Positions 35,376 through 46,489 of a DNA stretch of 64,000 nucleotides are shown here, piece after piece (positions within the stretch are counted from its first letter, which is position 1; every line of letters starts with the position of its first letter). Origin of the DNA: Desmodus rotundus (taxonomy: Eukaryota > Chordata > Mammalia > Chiroptera > Phyllostomidae); NCBI RefSeq assembly GCF_022682495.2, contig NC_071389.1, positions 185,985,556 through 186,049,555 of the forward strand. Reading direction: 5' to 3'. The notes below the pieces were generated by a model that saw nothing but the letters and a program-made list of their open reading frames with translations, searched no databases and was not told the origin of the DNA. A program made the position numbers and the translations under genes.

Positions 35376-35576
35376 CCCTGACTGGTGTGGCTCAGTGGAT
35401 AGAGTGCTGGCCTGCAGACCAAAGGGTTGCTGGTTTGATTCCCAGTCAAGGCACATGACTGGGTTGCCATCCAGGTCCCCAGTTGGGGGTGTGAGAGAGG
35501 CAACTGATGATGTTTCTTTCCCTCCCTTTCTCTGTCCTTTCCCTCTCTCTAAAAATAAATAAATACATTATCTTTA
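35376..35576 (+). mobile_element. Ves SINE with 14-bp target-site duplication
   Basis: Head 'ccctgactggtgtggctcag', A box 'tggctcagtggatagagtgc', B box 'ggtttgattcc', 'caaggcacatgactgggttg', 'caggtccccagttgggggtg', 'gagaggcaactgatgatgtt', a CT tract and an A-rich (AAATA)n tail. AAAGATGAACTTGT occurs at 35360-35373 and again at 35577-35590, marking a clean L1-type insertion. This is the strongest lineage marker in the window. Confidence 0.95.
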
Positions 35577-35594
35577 AAAGATGAACTTGTTAAT

Positions 35595-36100
35595 AAAACA
35601 GCCAGATAAGTGTTCAGATTGGGAAAACAATGCTTTTTTTTTTCCCCATTCTAAATTATTCCTGAAGGTGTCCCTTTTTTGCATTTCTAATGAGGCTTTG
35701 AGGTCAATACACAACACCTTCGGAATTCTGAGTATCGAATGTAATAATGTGGAGCTCAGGACAAAAATAGTGTAATGAACTGGCACTCTGGAGAACAAAT
35801 ATAGATACCTAGATTGCGCTGCTCAGCCCTCTCCTGTCTTCAGTGACCTATAACTTCACTTTATTTTCCCTGCGTCAGAAAGGACCAAAGCACTCCTGTC
35901 CTGTAATACCAAGGTGGGGCTATTCTGCTGCATTTGGAAAATAGAGAATTAAAGAGAAGAGCAGTGAGTCGAACTATTTGATTGTTTTGGTATTTATTTC
36001 TTACTCTCTTTTAGACTATTTCCAAAATGTACTTAGTGTTCGTTGTTTTTGTGGCTTTGACAGCACCGGCTCCTGCTTCCTGGCCTCTGACTTCTCTGGG
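35595..36100. other. no gene or named repeat seen
   Basis: Mixed intronic sequence. The short open frames on both strands at 35574-35798 have no similarity. Confidence 0.35.
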
Positions 36101-36105
36101 ATATA

Positions 36106-36233
36106 CACGGGCGGGCAAAAGGAGGCTGACAGTTGTGGGTCCCTGAAACAGAGTTTACTCTTGTGTTACTGTTTATTGATTATTGCATTATCTTCCACAG
36201 AAACCACTGTCCACCTGCTTTTGCCCACCCCTG
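36106..36233. mobile_element. mariner-derived MITE (128 bp)
   Basis: Flanked by TA on both sides (36104-36105 and 36234-36235). The left end 'cacgggcgggcaaaaggagg' and the right end 'cctgcttttgcccacccctg' are imperfect inverted repeats about 30 bp long. The A/T-rich centre 'gttactgtttattgattatt' is non-coding. A related copy is at 61054. Confidence 0.85.
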
Positions 36234-36239
36234 TATAGA

Positions 36240-37400
36240 GCCAGCCCTCAGAAGCCTCTTGGCTGTGCTGGATTTGGTGAATTATCAGACTCCGTTGCTG
36301 ACTTGCGGTCTTCCCAGGCAGTTTTAGTTTCTTGACCCTCGTTCAGTTGTTACATGCGCGTCCCTGCTGTTTTGTTTCCAGGGCTTTTTAGGCTGAATGC
36401 TTGCTTTTTCCAAAACAGAATCACTTGGGTATCTCCCTTGCTTTCCCAAATGCATGCTGTCCACCTGCCCTGACCACCTTAGCTGCCCTATTCTGTTCAC
36501 ACAGCCCCTCCTGAGTCCGAACGCAATGCATGTCCATTATTGGGGTTGCGTGAAATTTTTGCATTCCCTCTCCCTCTAGTCATTCTTAAGCAGCTCCTCA
36601 GAGCACTGGGCTCCCTTTCTTATTTCATGAAGCTAATAGCAGAATTGTTCCAGGCAGGTATTATCAAACACTTTTGTATTTGAGAAAAAAGTATAAGGGA
36701 GGTAGGTGACGGGAATGCATTAACAAGGGACCTTACTTGGGTGAGGAGTATGTTTGTGACACCCATGCCCATGCATAGAGAGACCCCGCTTCCATCTTGG
36801 CTGCACAGTGGGCTCTGTGAGGATGGGCCCGCCTGTCCTGGCCAGTACTTGAGCCCAGTCCCTAGCCCAGCATGATGTCCGGCCATGGTAGGCATGGGAT
36901 AAATACTTGTTGAATAAATAGATTTTTAATAATTGGTTAACTTTGGAAGTTGGAGGTTGTTTTCTGTTTAAAGAAAATCATGTAAGTTTGCATCAGAGGA
37001 TATTGTACTTTGTTTCTGAAATTGGCCATGTAGTTGAAGCTGATAGATCAGCAGCAATGGTGAAATGTTGAAGGGCACGTGTTTCTTGGGTCTGTGGATT
37101 GTTTTTAGATTCTACAGCCTTCTTTCTGCGCGTGTGTTCAGCTGAGCATTTTCTGACAGTTCAGCATTTCTAATCTCTGCCAAAGCTCCTGAGAGTCTGG
37201 CAGGTAATAATGGTGCCTTAATATCACTTATTCTTTCATAATCAGATTGCCATGATGTATCGATTTCTCTTGAGCACGCAGGTATCATCAGCTCCATGGT
37301 GACTTTCAAGAGTGTTTCTGATAGGTGGCAGTAAGGCTTCCCTCCCTTTTCTCAAGTTAGATGGTCTCTCTGGAACCAAATAGTTGGGGCCTTAACATAG
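36240..37400. other. intron 2 stretch, mostly unassigned
   Basis: Only a short L2/MIR-like 3' end is recognisable at about 36860-36925 ('aaatacttgttgaataaata'). No exon evidence. Confidence 0.4.
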
Positions 37401-37402
37401 AG

Positions 37403-37605
37403 CAGAATTTCTCAATCTTAGCACTGTTGACATTCTGGGCTGGATAACTCCTGATTGTGAGGGCTACTCTGTGCAGTGTAGGCTGTTTAGCAGCATCCCA
37501 GGCCTCTACTCACTTGATACAACTAGCACCACCCCTGATGATCAAACATGCATCTGAATGAGGCCAGATGTCTCCAAGGTAACAATTTGGTTCAGCTGAG
37601 AACCA
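37403..37605 (-). mobile_element. MER5A-like hAT element
   Basis: 'cagaatttctcaatcttagc', 'cactgttgacattctgggct', 'tgtttagcagcatcccaggc', 'gatgtctccaaggtaacaat' and 'ttcagctgagaacca' give the MER5A order in reverse. Confidence 0.85.
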
Positions 37606-37849
37606 AAAACGTAGAGGGCTTTTTTATGAATCGATTGTGTCAGCACCAGAAAGTGATGCTGGCAGAAGATGACCTGGTAATCATCTATTCTTGACAAAAG
37701 CATAGGGCAGTTCTCATGGATGGAGAAATGAATATTCAAGAGTTCTCCCCAGTCTAAGCCAATCACCAAGACACGTATCTCAGTGTTCTCTTTAGCTTCC
37801 CCCTGTGTCCCACATCTCATCCCAATCTATCCCTCTTAACAATGGTTCC

Positions 37850-38040
37850 AGATTTTTAGACTTTTTAAAATTTAAGTGTAGTTGGTATACAATATTATAG
37901 TAGTTTCAGGTATACAGAATAGTGACTCATTATTTATGAACCCTATAAGGTGACCTCACTAAGTCTAGTAATCATCTGCACTGTGCATACTTATTACACT
38001 ATTACTAACTATACTTGTCCTCTGAATTGATAAGGCTAAA
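37850..38040 (-). repeat. old L1 3' UTR fragment
   Basis: 'tgtagttggtatacaatatt', 'tagtagtttcaggtatacag' and 'taagtctagtaatcatctgc' are the reverse complement of an older mammalian L1 3' UTR. Confidence 0.75.
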
Positions 38041-38084
38041 ATGCTAACGTAAGGCCTGGGGTCTAAAATAGACAAACGAACATT

Positions 38085-38265
38085 TTTTTGTGGATCTGCT
38101 ACATGTCAGCCACCTGCTAATAGGTACATTATCTGATGTCACCCTCTCTGCCACCCTGAGAGAGAAGCTTTCTTTCTATACTTGTCTCATCAATAAGAAA
38201 ACAGGAGCACAAATTCCCATGGCTAAGTGGTAGAGTTTGGAGTAGTAAACAGGTCTTCTGACTCT
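38085..38265 (-). repeat. MIR SINE fragment
   Basis: 'aggtacattatctgatgtca' and 'ctcatcaataagaaaacagg' with 'gctaagtggtagagtttgga' follow reverse MIR order. Confidence 0.65.
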
Positions 38266-38479
38266 GTTAAAATAACATTTTATCATGTTGTTCAAATCCA
38301 ACCACTATCTACTTGAAATTTAATAACTACTTGAAAATTTAATCAGTATTGACTTGAAACTGTGGAGCTTCTGGCTTGTGACTAAGAATCACATTAGAAG
38401 GTATAGGCAAGGTCCTAGAGCCATAGAATATTGGAAAAAATGCAGATTTCAGACATCATTAGACAGTGATCACTCTAAG

Positions 38480-38840
38480 ATCATCATTCCGTATTTCAAC
38501 AAATAGTGTTGAGGGCTTACTCCACTCCAGGACCTCTGTACACCAGCCAAGACAGACGAGGTCCCGGCCCTCACAGAACTTATATTCCAGGAGGGTAAAC
38601 GTCTAGTCCACAAGTAAACGAATGAATCAACAATGTAATTACAAATCGTGATAAGTTGTGTGAAGGGAATGAGCAATGAGAGGAGATGGAGAATAATTGG
38701 GGGAGGGGGAGTCTTTTTACATGGGGTGGTCAGGGAGCTTGTCTTTGATCTTGACACTTCCCACAACCCCAAAAGTGCAGCACTTCCTGAAAAAGTGTTA
38801 GTACCTGTCCTTGAGTGCCTGGCACAGAAGGGGTGTTCTT
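38480..38840 (-). repeat. L2 LINE fragment
   Basis: 'tttcaacaaatagtgttgag', 'acgaggtcccggccctcaca', 'gaacttatattccaggaggg' and 'gataagttgtgtgaagggaa' match the reverse complement of the L2 3' region. Confidence 0.75.
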
Positions 38841-38909
38841 CAACCTAAGTTGTGTGAAAAGACCATGATGTTTTTTCTTTGTAGACTCAGAGTCTAAAAA
38901 CCTGTAGTA

Positions 38910-39352
38910 AGTGTATTAGTGTTTTTTTTCCCCTGTTGCAACAAATCCACAAACTTAGTGACTTAAGGCAACACAAATTTATTAACTTACAGTTCTAGAG
39001 GCCATAAGTCATCAAGGTATCAGCAAAACTGTGTTCCTTCTGCAGGTTCGAGGGGAGAATCTACTTTCTTGCCTTTTCTTCTAGAGGCTGCCTGCATTCC
39101 TTGGCTCATGGCCCTATCCTTTTTTTTACAAAGCTATCAGGTTAGCATCTTCCAATCTCTCTGATTCTGATCCCCCTCCCTCCCTTGATTTTACTTTGGC
39201 CCACCCATATAATCTTGGATAATCTCCCCATTTTAAGATCCTGGATGTGATCACATCTACAAGTCCCTTTTGCTGTATAAATTCACATATTCTCATGTTC
39301 CAGCAGTTAGGTCACCCTTGGGGGCCATGATTCAGCCTGTCACAGAAAGCAA
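38910..39352 (-). mobile_element. MLT1-type LTR (ERVL-MaLR), solo
   Basis: Starts 'attagtgttttttttcccct' and 'ttgcaacaaatccacaaact' and ends 'gggggccatgattcagcctg', 'tcaca'. Internal landmarks 'acagttctagaggccataag' and 'gatcctggatgtgatcacat' fit an antisense MLT1. No internal gag/pol is present. Confidence 0.75.
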
Positions 39353-39470
39353 TAAATGTCCCTACCTGCTTTGTTTTACTGATGAAAAACTTGAAATTAA
39401 ATGAGTTGCCTAAAATCACACACTTGGATATAGCTTTCTGGTGACCCTATCTAAATACGTCATCTCTATT
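39353..39470 (-). repeat. MIR fragment
   Basis: 'tttactgatgaaaaacttga' and 'gagttgcctaaaatcacaca' are diverged reverse MIR core. Confidence 0.5.
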
Positions 39471-39539
39471 CTCTCTCTCTCCAGACTCTGTTCTTGTCTC
39501 TATAGCGCTTGACATTTCTCTGGTCATTTGTTTTGTTTT

Positions 39540-39662
39540 TCTTATCACCCCAAGGGCAAGAAGACATATCATTGTTATTCACCAAGGTACAGCCATCACA
39601 CAGCTCTGGGCCTGACATGTAGTGTGCCTGTCCCTAAAGATTTTTTTTGAATGAAAGAATGA
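39540..39662 (+). repeat. L2 LINE 3' end
   Basis: 'ccccaagggcaagaagacat', 'tcattgttattcaccaaggt', 'gggcctgacatgtagtgtgc' and the terminal 'tttgaatgaaagaatgaata' fit the L2 3' terminus in sense. Confidence 0.65.
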
Positions 39663-40581
39663 ATAGTCTGTTCTATATTTGGGTATATAGAACTCAAAAT
39701 CCTACAAATTATTCTGTGCAGTGACTTCTGACAGGTTAAAAATCCTTCACCATTTTAAAGGATCATAGGAAAAAGTGAACTTCAGTATTGGTCCATAACT
39801 GGAGCTGGTAAAACAGGGACCAATACCTGGCATTGTATTTTCTCACGCACTAGTGCTGAACTTCTGTCTCTGGTACGCTGCAAGGCGCAGTGCATTCCAA
39901 CGTGGTGTTCTGTCTTTGGGACTCTGATATGGAGTGCGTTAATATGTATTGAGATGTTAGCATCAACCATCTTCTGGGAGAGCTTCTGAATGTCTCACTT
40001 CATGATTTCAATTCATGATTAGAGGAGAAGAAAGGCAGAAAATCTAACTGCGTGTTTTATTACTGCATCAGGCTTCCTCTGTTAGGCCTTAAATAAGTAA
40101 CCGAGGTGGAAGAAAATCACAGTTCTTGCTGAACTGTGCAAGTAGCATTTATGGGTTCACTTAGCAAGTTGTATGGCACTTAAATGCAATAAAAATTAAA
40201 AAGTTGAGGTCATCTCCAGCACAGAGAGTGACTTCTTAGAAGTTTTAAATGGCAGTACCTTATGCTAAGCCAGTAAGTGAAGGAAAGCTAAACACAACAC
40301 CCCCTGTTATTGTGGAAGGCAAGTTATATTTATATTCTGGAGGTACTTTACTTTGCTTCACATTGTTTTTAATCTCATCTAATGAAGACACTGTTTAGAC
40401 AAACTTGTTTTATAACTGACATCATTTTCTGTTAGGAAAGAAATACCTGTCATTCAAGGTATTATTGAAACAATGAAAAAAAAACAACCCAAAACCAAGG
40501 GGAGATGTCTTCTCTTTTACTGTTGCTTTTAAGATCCCAGATCCTTAAACCCCACTTATAATATATTTACTTTGGTTCCAG

Positions 40582-40718
40582 TGGCCAAGGATGTCAATAT
40601 CCTTTTTGATGAATTAGAAGCTGTCAACAGTCCTTGCAAAGATGACGATTCTCTCCTTCACCCTGGAAACCTGACCAGTACTTCAGATGATGCTAGCAGA
40701 TTGGAAGCAGGGGGCGAG
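40582..40718 (+). CDS. ANO4: ANO4 third coding exon (137 nt)
   Basis: The acceptor is TTGGTTCCAG and the donor is GAG|GTAAGA. With the preceding A it reads MAKDVNILFDELEAVNSP, then the DDDSLLHPGNLTSTSDDASRL segment and ends AGGE. This is the acidic, Ser/Thr-rich cytosolic linker of ANO4. The exon enters in phase 1 and leaves in phase 0; 137 nt is not a multiple of three, so skipping it would break the frame. An open frame continuing to 40886 is intronic read-through. Confidence 0.95.
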
Positions 40719-41781
40719 GTAAGACTGTGTGATTTCTTAAAAACACAAGTCTTGGTCCAGGTGAGAACCTGTAAAGCATATTCCAAGGGACTGTTCAATG
40801 TGATCATCTCACTGAACTGCATGTTCCTGGCAATCAAGGGGCAGGTCGCCTATTCTTTGACACCTTCCATATTTCAGCAGTCCTAAGTCTACCTGGGCTC
40901 AAAGCAAACTCATTGGTCCAGCACTTCCCATCTTACATCTAAAGGCATTTTGTTTATGCAGAGGAAGATTCTTAAAACCACCTGCTATTTTAAGAGCATT
41001 TACATTTTGGGCGTCACTAATAAAATGTAAGCTTTACAAGGATGGACTTCCCTGTGTAAATCCTCTCGCACCAAGAGCAGTGACACAGAACCGGCCCGGC
41101 CCTCGGTGGACTGTACTGCCTCAGGCCTCTCTCAGTTTCCCTTTGCCTCTGCAATCTGGAAACTCATCGTAGTTGTAAATAGACCTCTCTGTTCACATGT
41201 CATTCTGGAAAAAGAAGCATTTTGTTAGAGGCATTCCCTGCTGCTCAGGTTGTGTCTCAGTGGAGTTTAATATCTCCTTTGTAGATGCGCTGGGTATAGG
41301 TAATAGGAATACAGAACGAGTCATTTACTTACTGTATATTCTTAATATTTTTGTTATTCCAGAGCCAATTTGCCATTGAAAGGAGGACAGGGAAAGTTGT
41401 TTCTTTCTACCAAGTTTCCTAGATTTCTCCCTACAAATACCACATGCTACTACTAACCATGTATTTCACTTTTAAAGAAAAAAATCATTTTGTCATCATC
41501 TTCTTCACACAGATACTTTGAATGCCATAATGTGGACTAAAGAAGGGGTCTTGAAAGGGACCTCAACAAGCAACTAGTCTCAGGCCCTTAACTTAGAAGG
41601 GGAAACATCCTCAGAAAGGTTAGGGTTTGCTAACCGTCCTCCTGACCCCTTGGCGGAAGCCCTGTTACTGCCGGCAGGCACTGATGTCCTAAGTCTGTAG
41701 GGTAGTTCCCTTGCTTGGCAAATAATTAAGAAGGTGTTTACTTGGGTAGACTTCTGAGTGCTGATTAAGGCAAAAGCCAAA

Positions 41782-41856
41782 AATTGGTCATCATTGGTAA
41801 ATGTCTATGGTAACAGTGAGAATTGGTCCTCAGTGGTAAATGTCTATGGTCATGGA
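41782..41856. repeat. tandem duplication, 39-bp period, two copies
   Basis: 'aattggtcatcattggtaaa' at 41782 and 'aattggtcctcagtggtaaa' at 41821, both followed by 'tgtctatggt'. The copies differ at a few positions. Confidence 0.9.
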
Positions 41857-42484
41857 CATTTCCATTTCTCCTGGCTGAAATGTCCCTTTTAGATGAGACT
41901 GCATGCATGGAACTGGTGTGCAAGAGTGTGGATTCTAGCAGTGGCCTGTTGGTCTGGCATGTTTGCCTTCTCCATCCTATTATTTGGAAACTGATGTATA
42001 CTGTGGCCTAGAGAAAAGGTAGCTCCTCCGTTTCTACTTGCTAGTTTACAGACAAGTTTTGGAAATCTGTCAGCCTGAGAAGCCTAGCTCCAGCCTGGCC
42101 AGCCATACCTGCTGGGCTCTCAGTGTGGGTGATCGCAACCAGCCCATGGAGCCTGGACAAAAATGACACCTACTATTTTTGATCTTTAAGTTTTATAGAT
42201 GTGATTACCGCCATATAATATGTATAACTTATATGTAAGCCAAGGGCCTAATCATAAAATGAACACCTTGAACCACCAACCAACCTATAAATTAGGATGG
42301 TGTTTTTTAAATTATGTGAAAATAATTTGGCTTAATTGTAGGTAACTAACTCCAATTGTTTTCTAATGGAATGGAAATTAATATCAGTATATATGCAAGT
42401 AGAAAGAATAGGTATTATTTTGTAAAACTTTTGTCTCAGATGTTTTGTGTATATTTACATATATACACATAGCACAAAGTAAAA

Positions 42485-43200
42485 TTCGTTTTTTATTGCA
42501 AAAAGTTCAAGAAGCATTGAACTAGAATATTACCCAAACCTTCAAAGCTGCAGATGATCCCATCCCTCGACCTCACAAGAGACACTGTCTTCCTGAATTT
42601 TTGTGTTTTTTATTTTCTTGCTCTAAAAATAGTTTTGCCACATATGTATGTAACCTTAACAAGTTCTTTTTAGATTTATTTTATTTAGTGCTTTATAAAA
42701 AGTGGTATCATGCAGTATGAAGTCTTCTGTGACTTGGGGTTTATTTCTGTCCGTGTTGCTTTTAAGATTTATGCTTATTATTAGATGCAACTACAGCTCA
42801 TTCGTGTGCAGTGCTGTATAAACGCTCCACCATGTGAATATTCTGCCATTTACATATTTACCTGTTCATGGGCATTTGAATTGATTTCAGTTTTTTATTT
42901 TCTGCTCTTATGAATGATGCTGCTATGAATATTCATATACATGTCTCCTTGTTACCTTATCAAAAATTTCTCTAGGATTGTGTGTTATGCAAATGTTCAG
43001 TTTCACAAGATGATACCAGTGTTTTCAGAGTAAGTGTATCAGTTTTCACTCTCACTTGTAGAATTCTCAGTTGCTACCATTTCAAATGCTTGCCAACATT
43101 TGATATGGTTAGGTATCCTAAGTTTTGCCCAACTGATTCAATTCTTTTTCCAATTTTTGTTTTGTTTCTTCTTGTTTACATTTTTAATTAATAAAAATGT
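42485..43200 (-). repeat. old L1 fragment just upstream of exon 4
   Basis: 'ttcttgctctaaaaatagtt', 'gtgctttataaaaagtggta', 'ttcatgggcatttgaattga', 'tgctcttatgaatgatgctg' and 'atttctctaggattgtgtgt' are characteristic antisense sequence from an older L1 3' region. It ends roughly 110 bp before the exon 4 acceptor. Confidence 0.65.
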
Positions 43201-43315
43201 ATTTTTGTGAAAACACAAGAAAAATTGCATTTAGTTTTAATTGTCCTTTACCACTGCTCACCCAAGGCTCAGCTTTGTGAGTGTCTTACGCCGGTCCCTT
43301 TCTCTCTGCATGCAG

Positions 43316-43474
43316 ACAGTGCGGGAAAAAAACAAATCAAATGGACTTTACTTCAGAGATGGAAAGTGTCGAATTGACTACATTCTTGTGTACAGAAAAT
43401 CCAGCCCCCAGACTGAAAAGAGAGAAGTTTTTGAAAGAAATATTAGAGCAGAAGGATTACAAATGGAGAAAGAG
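43316..43474 (+). CDS. ANO4: ANO4 fourth coding exon, start of the anoctamin dimerisation region
   Basis: The acceptor TGCATGCAG follows a CTTTCTCTCTG tract, and the donor is GAG|GTAAAT. The 53 codons read [20 protein letters not shown], then [10 protein letters not shown], and end [10 protein letters not shown]. The [18 protein letters not shown] block and the [10 protein letters not shown] block are shared across anoctamins and begin the N-terminal dimerisation domain (Pfam Anoct_dimer). Both edges are phase 0. Relative to the human protein as I recall it, codon 102 is Arg (CGG) instead of Pro, and one Asn is Ser (SSP). The next exon lies beyond this window. Confidence 0.96.
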
Positions 43475-43771
43475 GTAAATAGTTTGCTTGGATGATAAAA
43501 ATATAAATATACATCAATCACAGCAAGATGCAATTTGAAAAATAAGCAATTAGTCATTATGTTAACTGAGTGTTTTATTTGGTCAGAGTTTGCCAATCTG
43601 CAGCATTTGGAGAATGTTCCGGCAATTAGGCTTTCACAGCACAGTTTGCTCTGAGAGCATTTTAATGCCAAATGATTTTGTGAAAAGCAAAATACTCTAT
43701 TTCATTGGAATTGATTGTTTCAAAGTTATAATTTACCTGACTTCCTTCATCTGTTGCTTCTCTGTGTGAAT

Positions 43772-43836
43772 GGATCATGGAGAACTTTGGGTAAAGTTCT
43801 CTAGTATCATGGATCAAGGAGAACTTTGGGTAAAGG
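43772..43836. repeat. tandem duplication, 39-bp period, two copies
   Basis: 'ggatcatggagaactttggg' at 43772 and 'ggatcaaggagaactttggg' at 43811, each followed by TAAAG. They differ by one base over 25 bp. Confidence 0.95.
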
Positions 43837-43839
43837 GCA

Positions 43840-46485
43840 ATCACTCCCACACTGCAGGTTGTTTTCACATGTCAGGAAACTCACGAGCCTGGTCATCCTC
43901 ATACACCTGAAGAGACTGGCTGATTTGGCGCGAAACCGCTGGAACTTAAAAAATGATTCCATTTTTAAGAAACATTCAGGCTGTTCTTTCTGTGTTCCAA
44001 GACTCGAGTTACCTTACCAGCATTCTCTCTTCCCTTCCCTCCTTCCTCTCGGTATGGGGGGTTTCAAGGAACAATTTAGTGAGGAAGGTACAAGAGGTCC
44101 AGCTGAGCCTCTGCTTGTAACACACAATGAGATTACTGTGTACCCAGAAAGACTGTGGGCATGCGCATTACTCGGTCCTAGTAGGTAGGTGTAACTTTTC
44201 TCAGATTTTCCCTAAATATTGTGCAAAGATTCTGGACCTTTTCCTAGTCAATAAGAGGAACATATTGGCAGTTAAATTTTTTTGTTTCTGATTATGCGCC
44301 TCAAGGCTGAGGGGCTAGAGCTTTGAAATCAGCTCTCCAGGTTTCTCCTGCTAGGGTGCAGCTTGCATGCTGATCTTGGGACCCTTCAGATAAATGGAAT
44401 TTTTTTCAGATCTGTTAGGCTGGTCTCAACTCTGGAGGATTTATACAGCAAGCATATTTTTCTAGAATGTCTCCAGAAAGAGAATTAGAAAAACGGTGAG
44501 ATGAGTGTGGTCTTAAGGGTCTCATTCTTAGGCAAGTGGAACAAGTTTGCTCAAAGGTCTGCCTCAGTTGGAGGTTTCCCTGAGCAACAGACAGAGTTAA
44601 ATGCATCCGTTCTTTTAAGTTCTTATCGAGGCAACTGTATACTCTCTTCCCTTAACATTAATAGTACATTGATTTTTTTACCTTAAAATTTACTCCTTCA
44701 TCTTTTATTCTTACTGTTGAATTTTAGGATTTTTGTATAAAGAAATACAAGCTCTGAATTGCTACATTATCCTAAATAATGACAGTCCTTTCTCTGATCC
44801 ATTCTGAGTCATTCAAAATTTCAATTCCCATCAAAACCAGGTAGCTTTACTCAATTAACCAAAGAATTATATTTTAAGTTTCATGATTATTTATTTCTCT
44901 GGAGGTTTTTACAGTGTCATTTGAGGGCTTATTAGTTAACACTCAAAAAGCATACTACTTTAAAAAACAACACACAGTATAAAGAGATGACTAATCTCTT
45001 ATGTGTGCCTTAAAATGTCTAGACTACAGCGTCCATCAGAATTAGAGCAGACTATAAGTCTTAACATTTTTAATAGTTTGGTATCTCTTTTAATGTATAC
45101 TAGGGAAAAAACAGCAGTTGGGAGAAGGGTCATTTCACCAGATGGCAAAAGTTCATAGAAACATGCCACGCATCTCTTCCTCTCCTTCCCTCCAAAGGTT
45201 CTTTTCTGAGTGGCAGCGCCCCTGTTCTCCTTTATTCCACAGCCTTCTATCGGGTACCAACAGCTAGCAACCTTCTTCCCAAGCAGCCTTTCCCACTGCC
45301 CAGTTCCAGTCTTTCCTGCCGCCCACACTCCGTGCATCAGTGGCACAACCGCTGTAACTCAGCCTCTGAGCTCCGCTCTGCATCTCTCAGCCTCAGCCAT
45401 CTCTCAGCCTCAGCTGACTCAGCAAGAAGAGGGGTCTTTGCAGGTTAGGAAGCAGCAGGAAACTATAGATAAATTAAACATTTCCTGTCACAAATAATTA
45501 AAATAATGTCCCTTGGCTAAACAGTAAACTTGAATCCACATGGCGTTACTAGATTTAGAAACCATCAGAAGCACTCTTCTTTACATCAAGTGTTTTGCAA
45601 ACAGCTGCAACAGAGATACAATTTTAATGACTATTTCAGTTTTCCAGAAGTTACTTCAACCTTTCATTCATAAAGCAAAGAAGTTATTTCAAGTGGAAAA
45701 GAAAAAGAAAGAAAACCCAGGAAGTTTACTGTGGATCTCTGTACATCTGAAATGATTAACACTAAGCACATTTTGTGAATTACTAGTATCTTCTTCATTA
45801 GCTGTGTACCTTGATGTCCCAAAATTATGGAAAACATGTTATACAGACTTTGAGGTTTATGGTCCCAAATGGGCAAAGACAGGCTCTGTAGTTGAACAGT
45901 TTGACAGAAAGAGAATCCTTATCTCTTTTTAACATCAAATGTCAAGAAGCACAACTGGAAGAATCTTTACGTCATGATAAGGGTGAGGATGGACATAGTC
46001 AGATTTAATCTTTCTTAAAACCTTAGCCACAGTCCTGATTAGTCAGCAGGTCTGTGCTTGCTTTGGCACCCTGGGTCCTTGACATTCTAGAACTCATATT
46101 AGCCCAGAGAAAAAGCAAAGGAACAGCAAGTGATTTGCTTCTTAGCATCTGTCTATTTAAAGAGATGCCCTTCCTAAAGCTACATACATATGTATTAATT
46201 CACATTTTCTGTTTTAGATATTTCTAATTTTTAATTTTATGCCCATCATTAACACTTTTGTACCTATCTTGAGATCATTACTATTAATACAAATTTATCT
46301 TTTCTTGCATATAATTGTTAAATCATGGACAACTTTTGAATTATTTAGAATGTGTGAATAGCAGTTATATTAATGGAGCAGATTCTTCCTCTTTAGAATC
46401 ATGCAGAACTTGGGAGAAAACCCATATCATTACAGTCATTACAAAATAACTATAATTAGATAAATCATACCATTTTGATGATAGT
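43840..46485. other. intron 4 stretch with no recognised repeat
   Basis: No SINE, LINE, LTR or DNA element is recognisable apart from a short 17-bp tandem repeat of 'ctctcagcctcagc' units near 45381-45414. Open frames at 43826-44188 and 44999-45497 lack homology or splice context. Confidence 0.35.
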
Positions 46486-46489
46486 TAAT

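Larger units (their letters stand above)
27747..40581 (+). other. ANO4: ANO4 intron 2 (12.8 kb)
   Basis: GTAAGT at 27747 to TTCCAG ending at 40581. The first 1.9 kb (27750-29645) is A/T-rich with no recognised repeat; the remainder holds the elements listed. Confidence 0.85.
40719..43315 (+). other. ANO4: ANO4 intron 3 (2.6 kb)
   Basis: GTAAGA at 40719 to GCATGCAG ending at 43315. It contains a 39-bp tandem duplication (41782) and an old antisense L1; otherwise unassigned. Confidence 0.9.
7266..43474 (+). other. ANO4: ANO4 gene, 5' portion (four exons, three complete introns)
   Basis: Four exons spell the N-terminus of anoctamin 4 in order, on one strand, with AG acceptors and GT donors. 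The intron phases are 1, 1 and 0, and the spliced sequence is 456 nt (152 codons) without a stop. Anoctamins are ten-helix membrane proteins that act as calcium-activated channels and/or lipid scramblases. ANO4 is mainly neural or endocrine, and its exact activity (non-selective cation channel versus scramblase) is less settled than for ANO1 or ANO6. Only the cytosolic N-terminus is encoded here. The following exon was not found between 43475 and 64000. A promoter was not identified; it is probably upstream of the window or upstream of exon 7266-7457. Confidence 0.93.

Noticed and set aside
35376..35576. Possible tRNA gene (Pol III A and B boxes)
   Set aside because: The boxes belong to a Ves SINE with a CT tract, A-rich tail and target-site duplication; there is no tRNA cloverleaf end.
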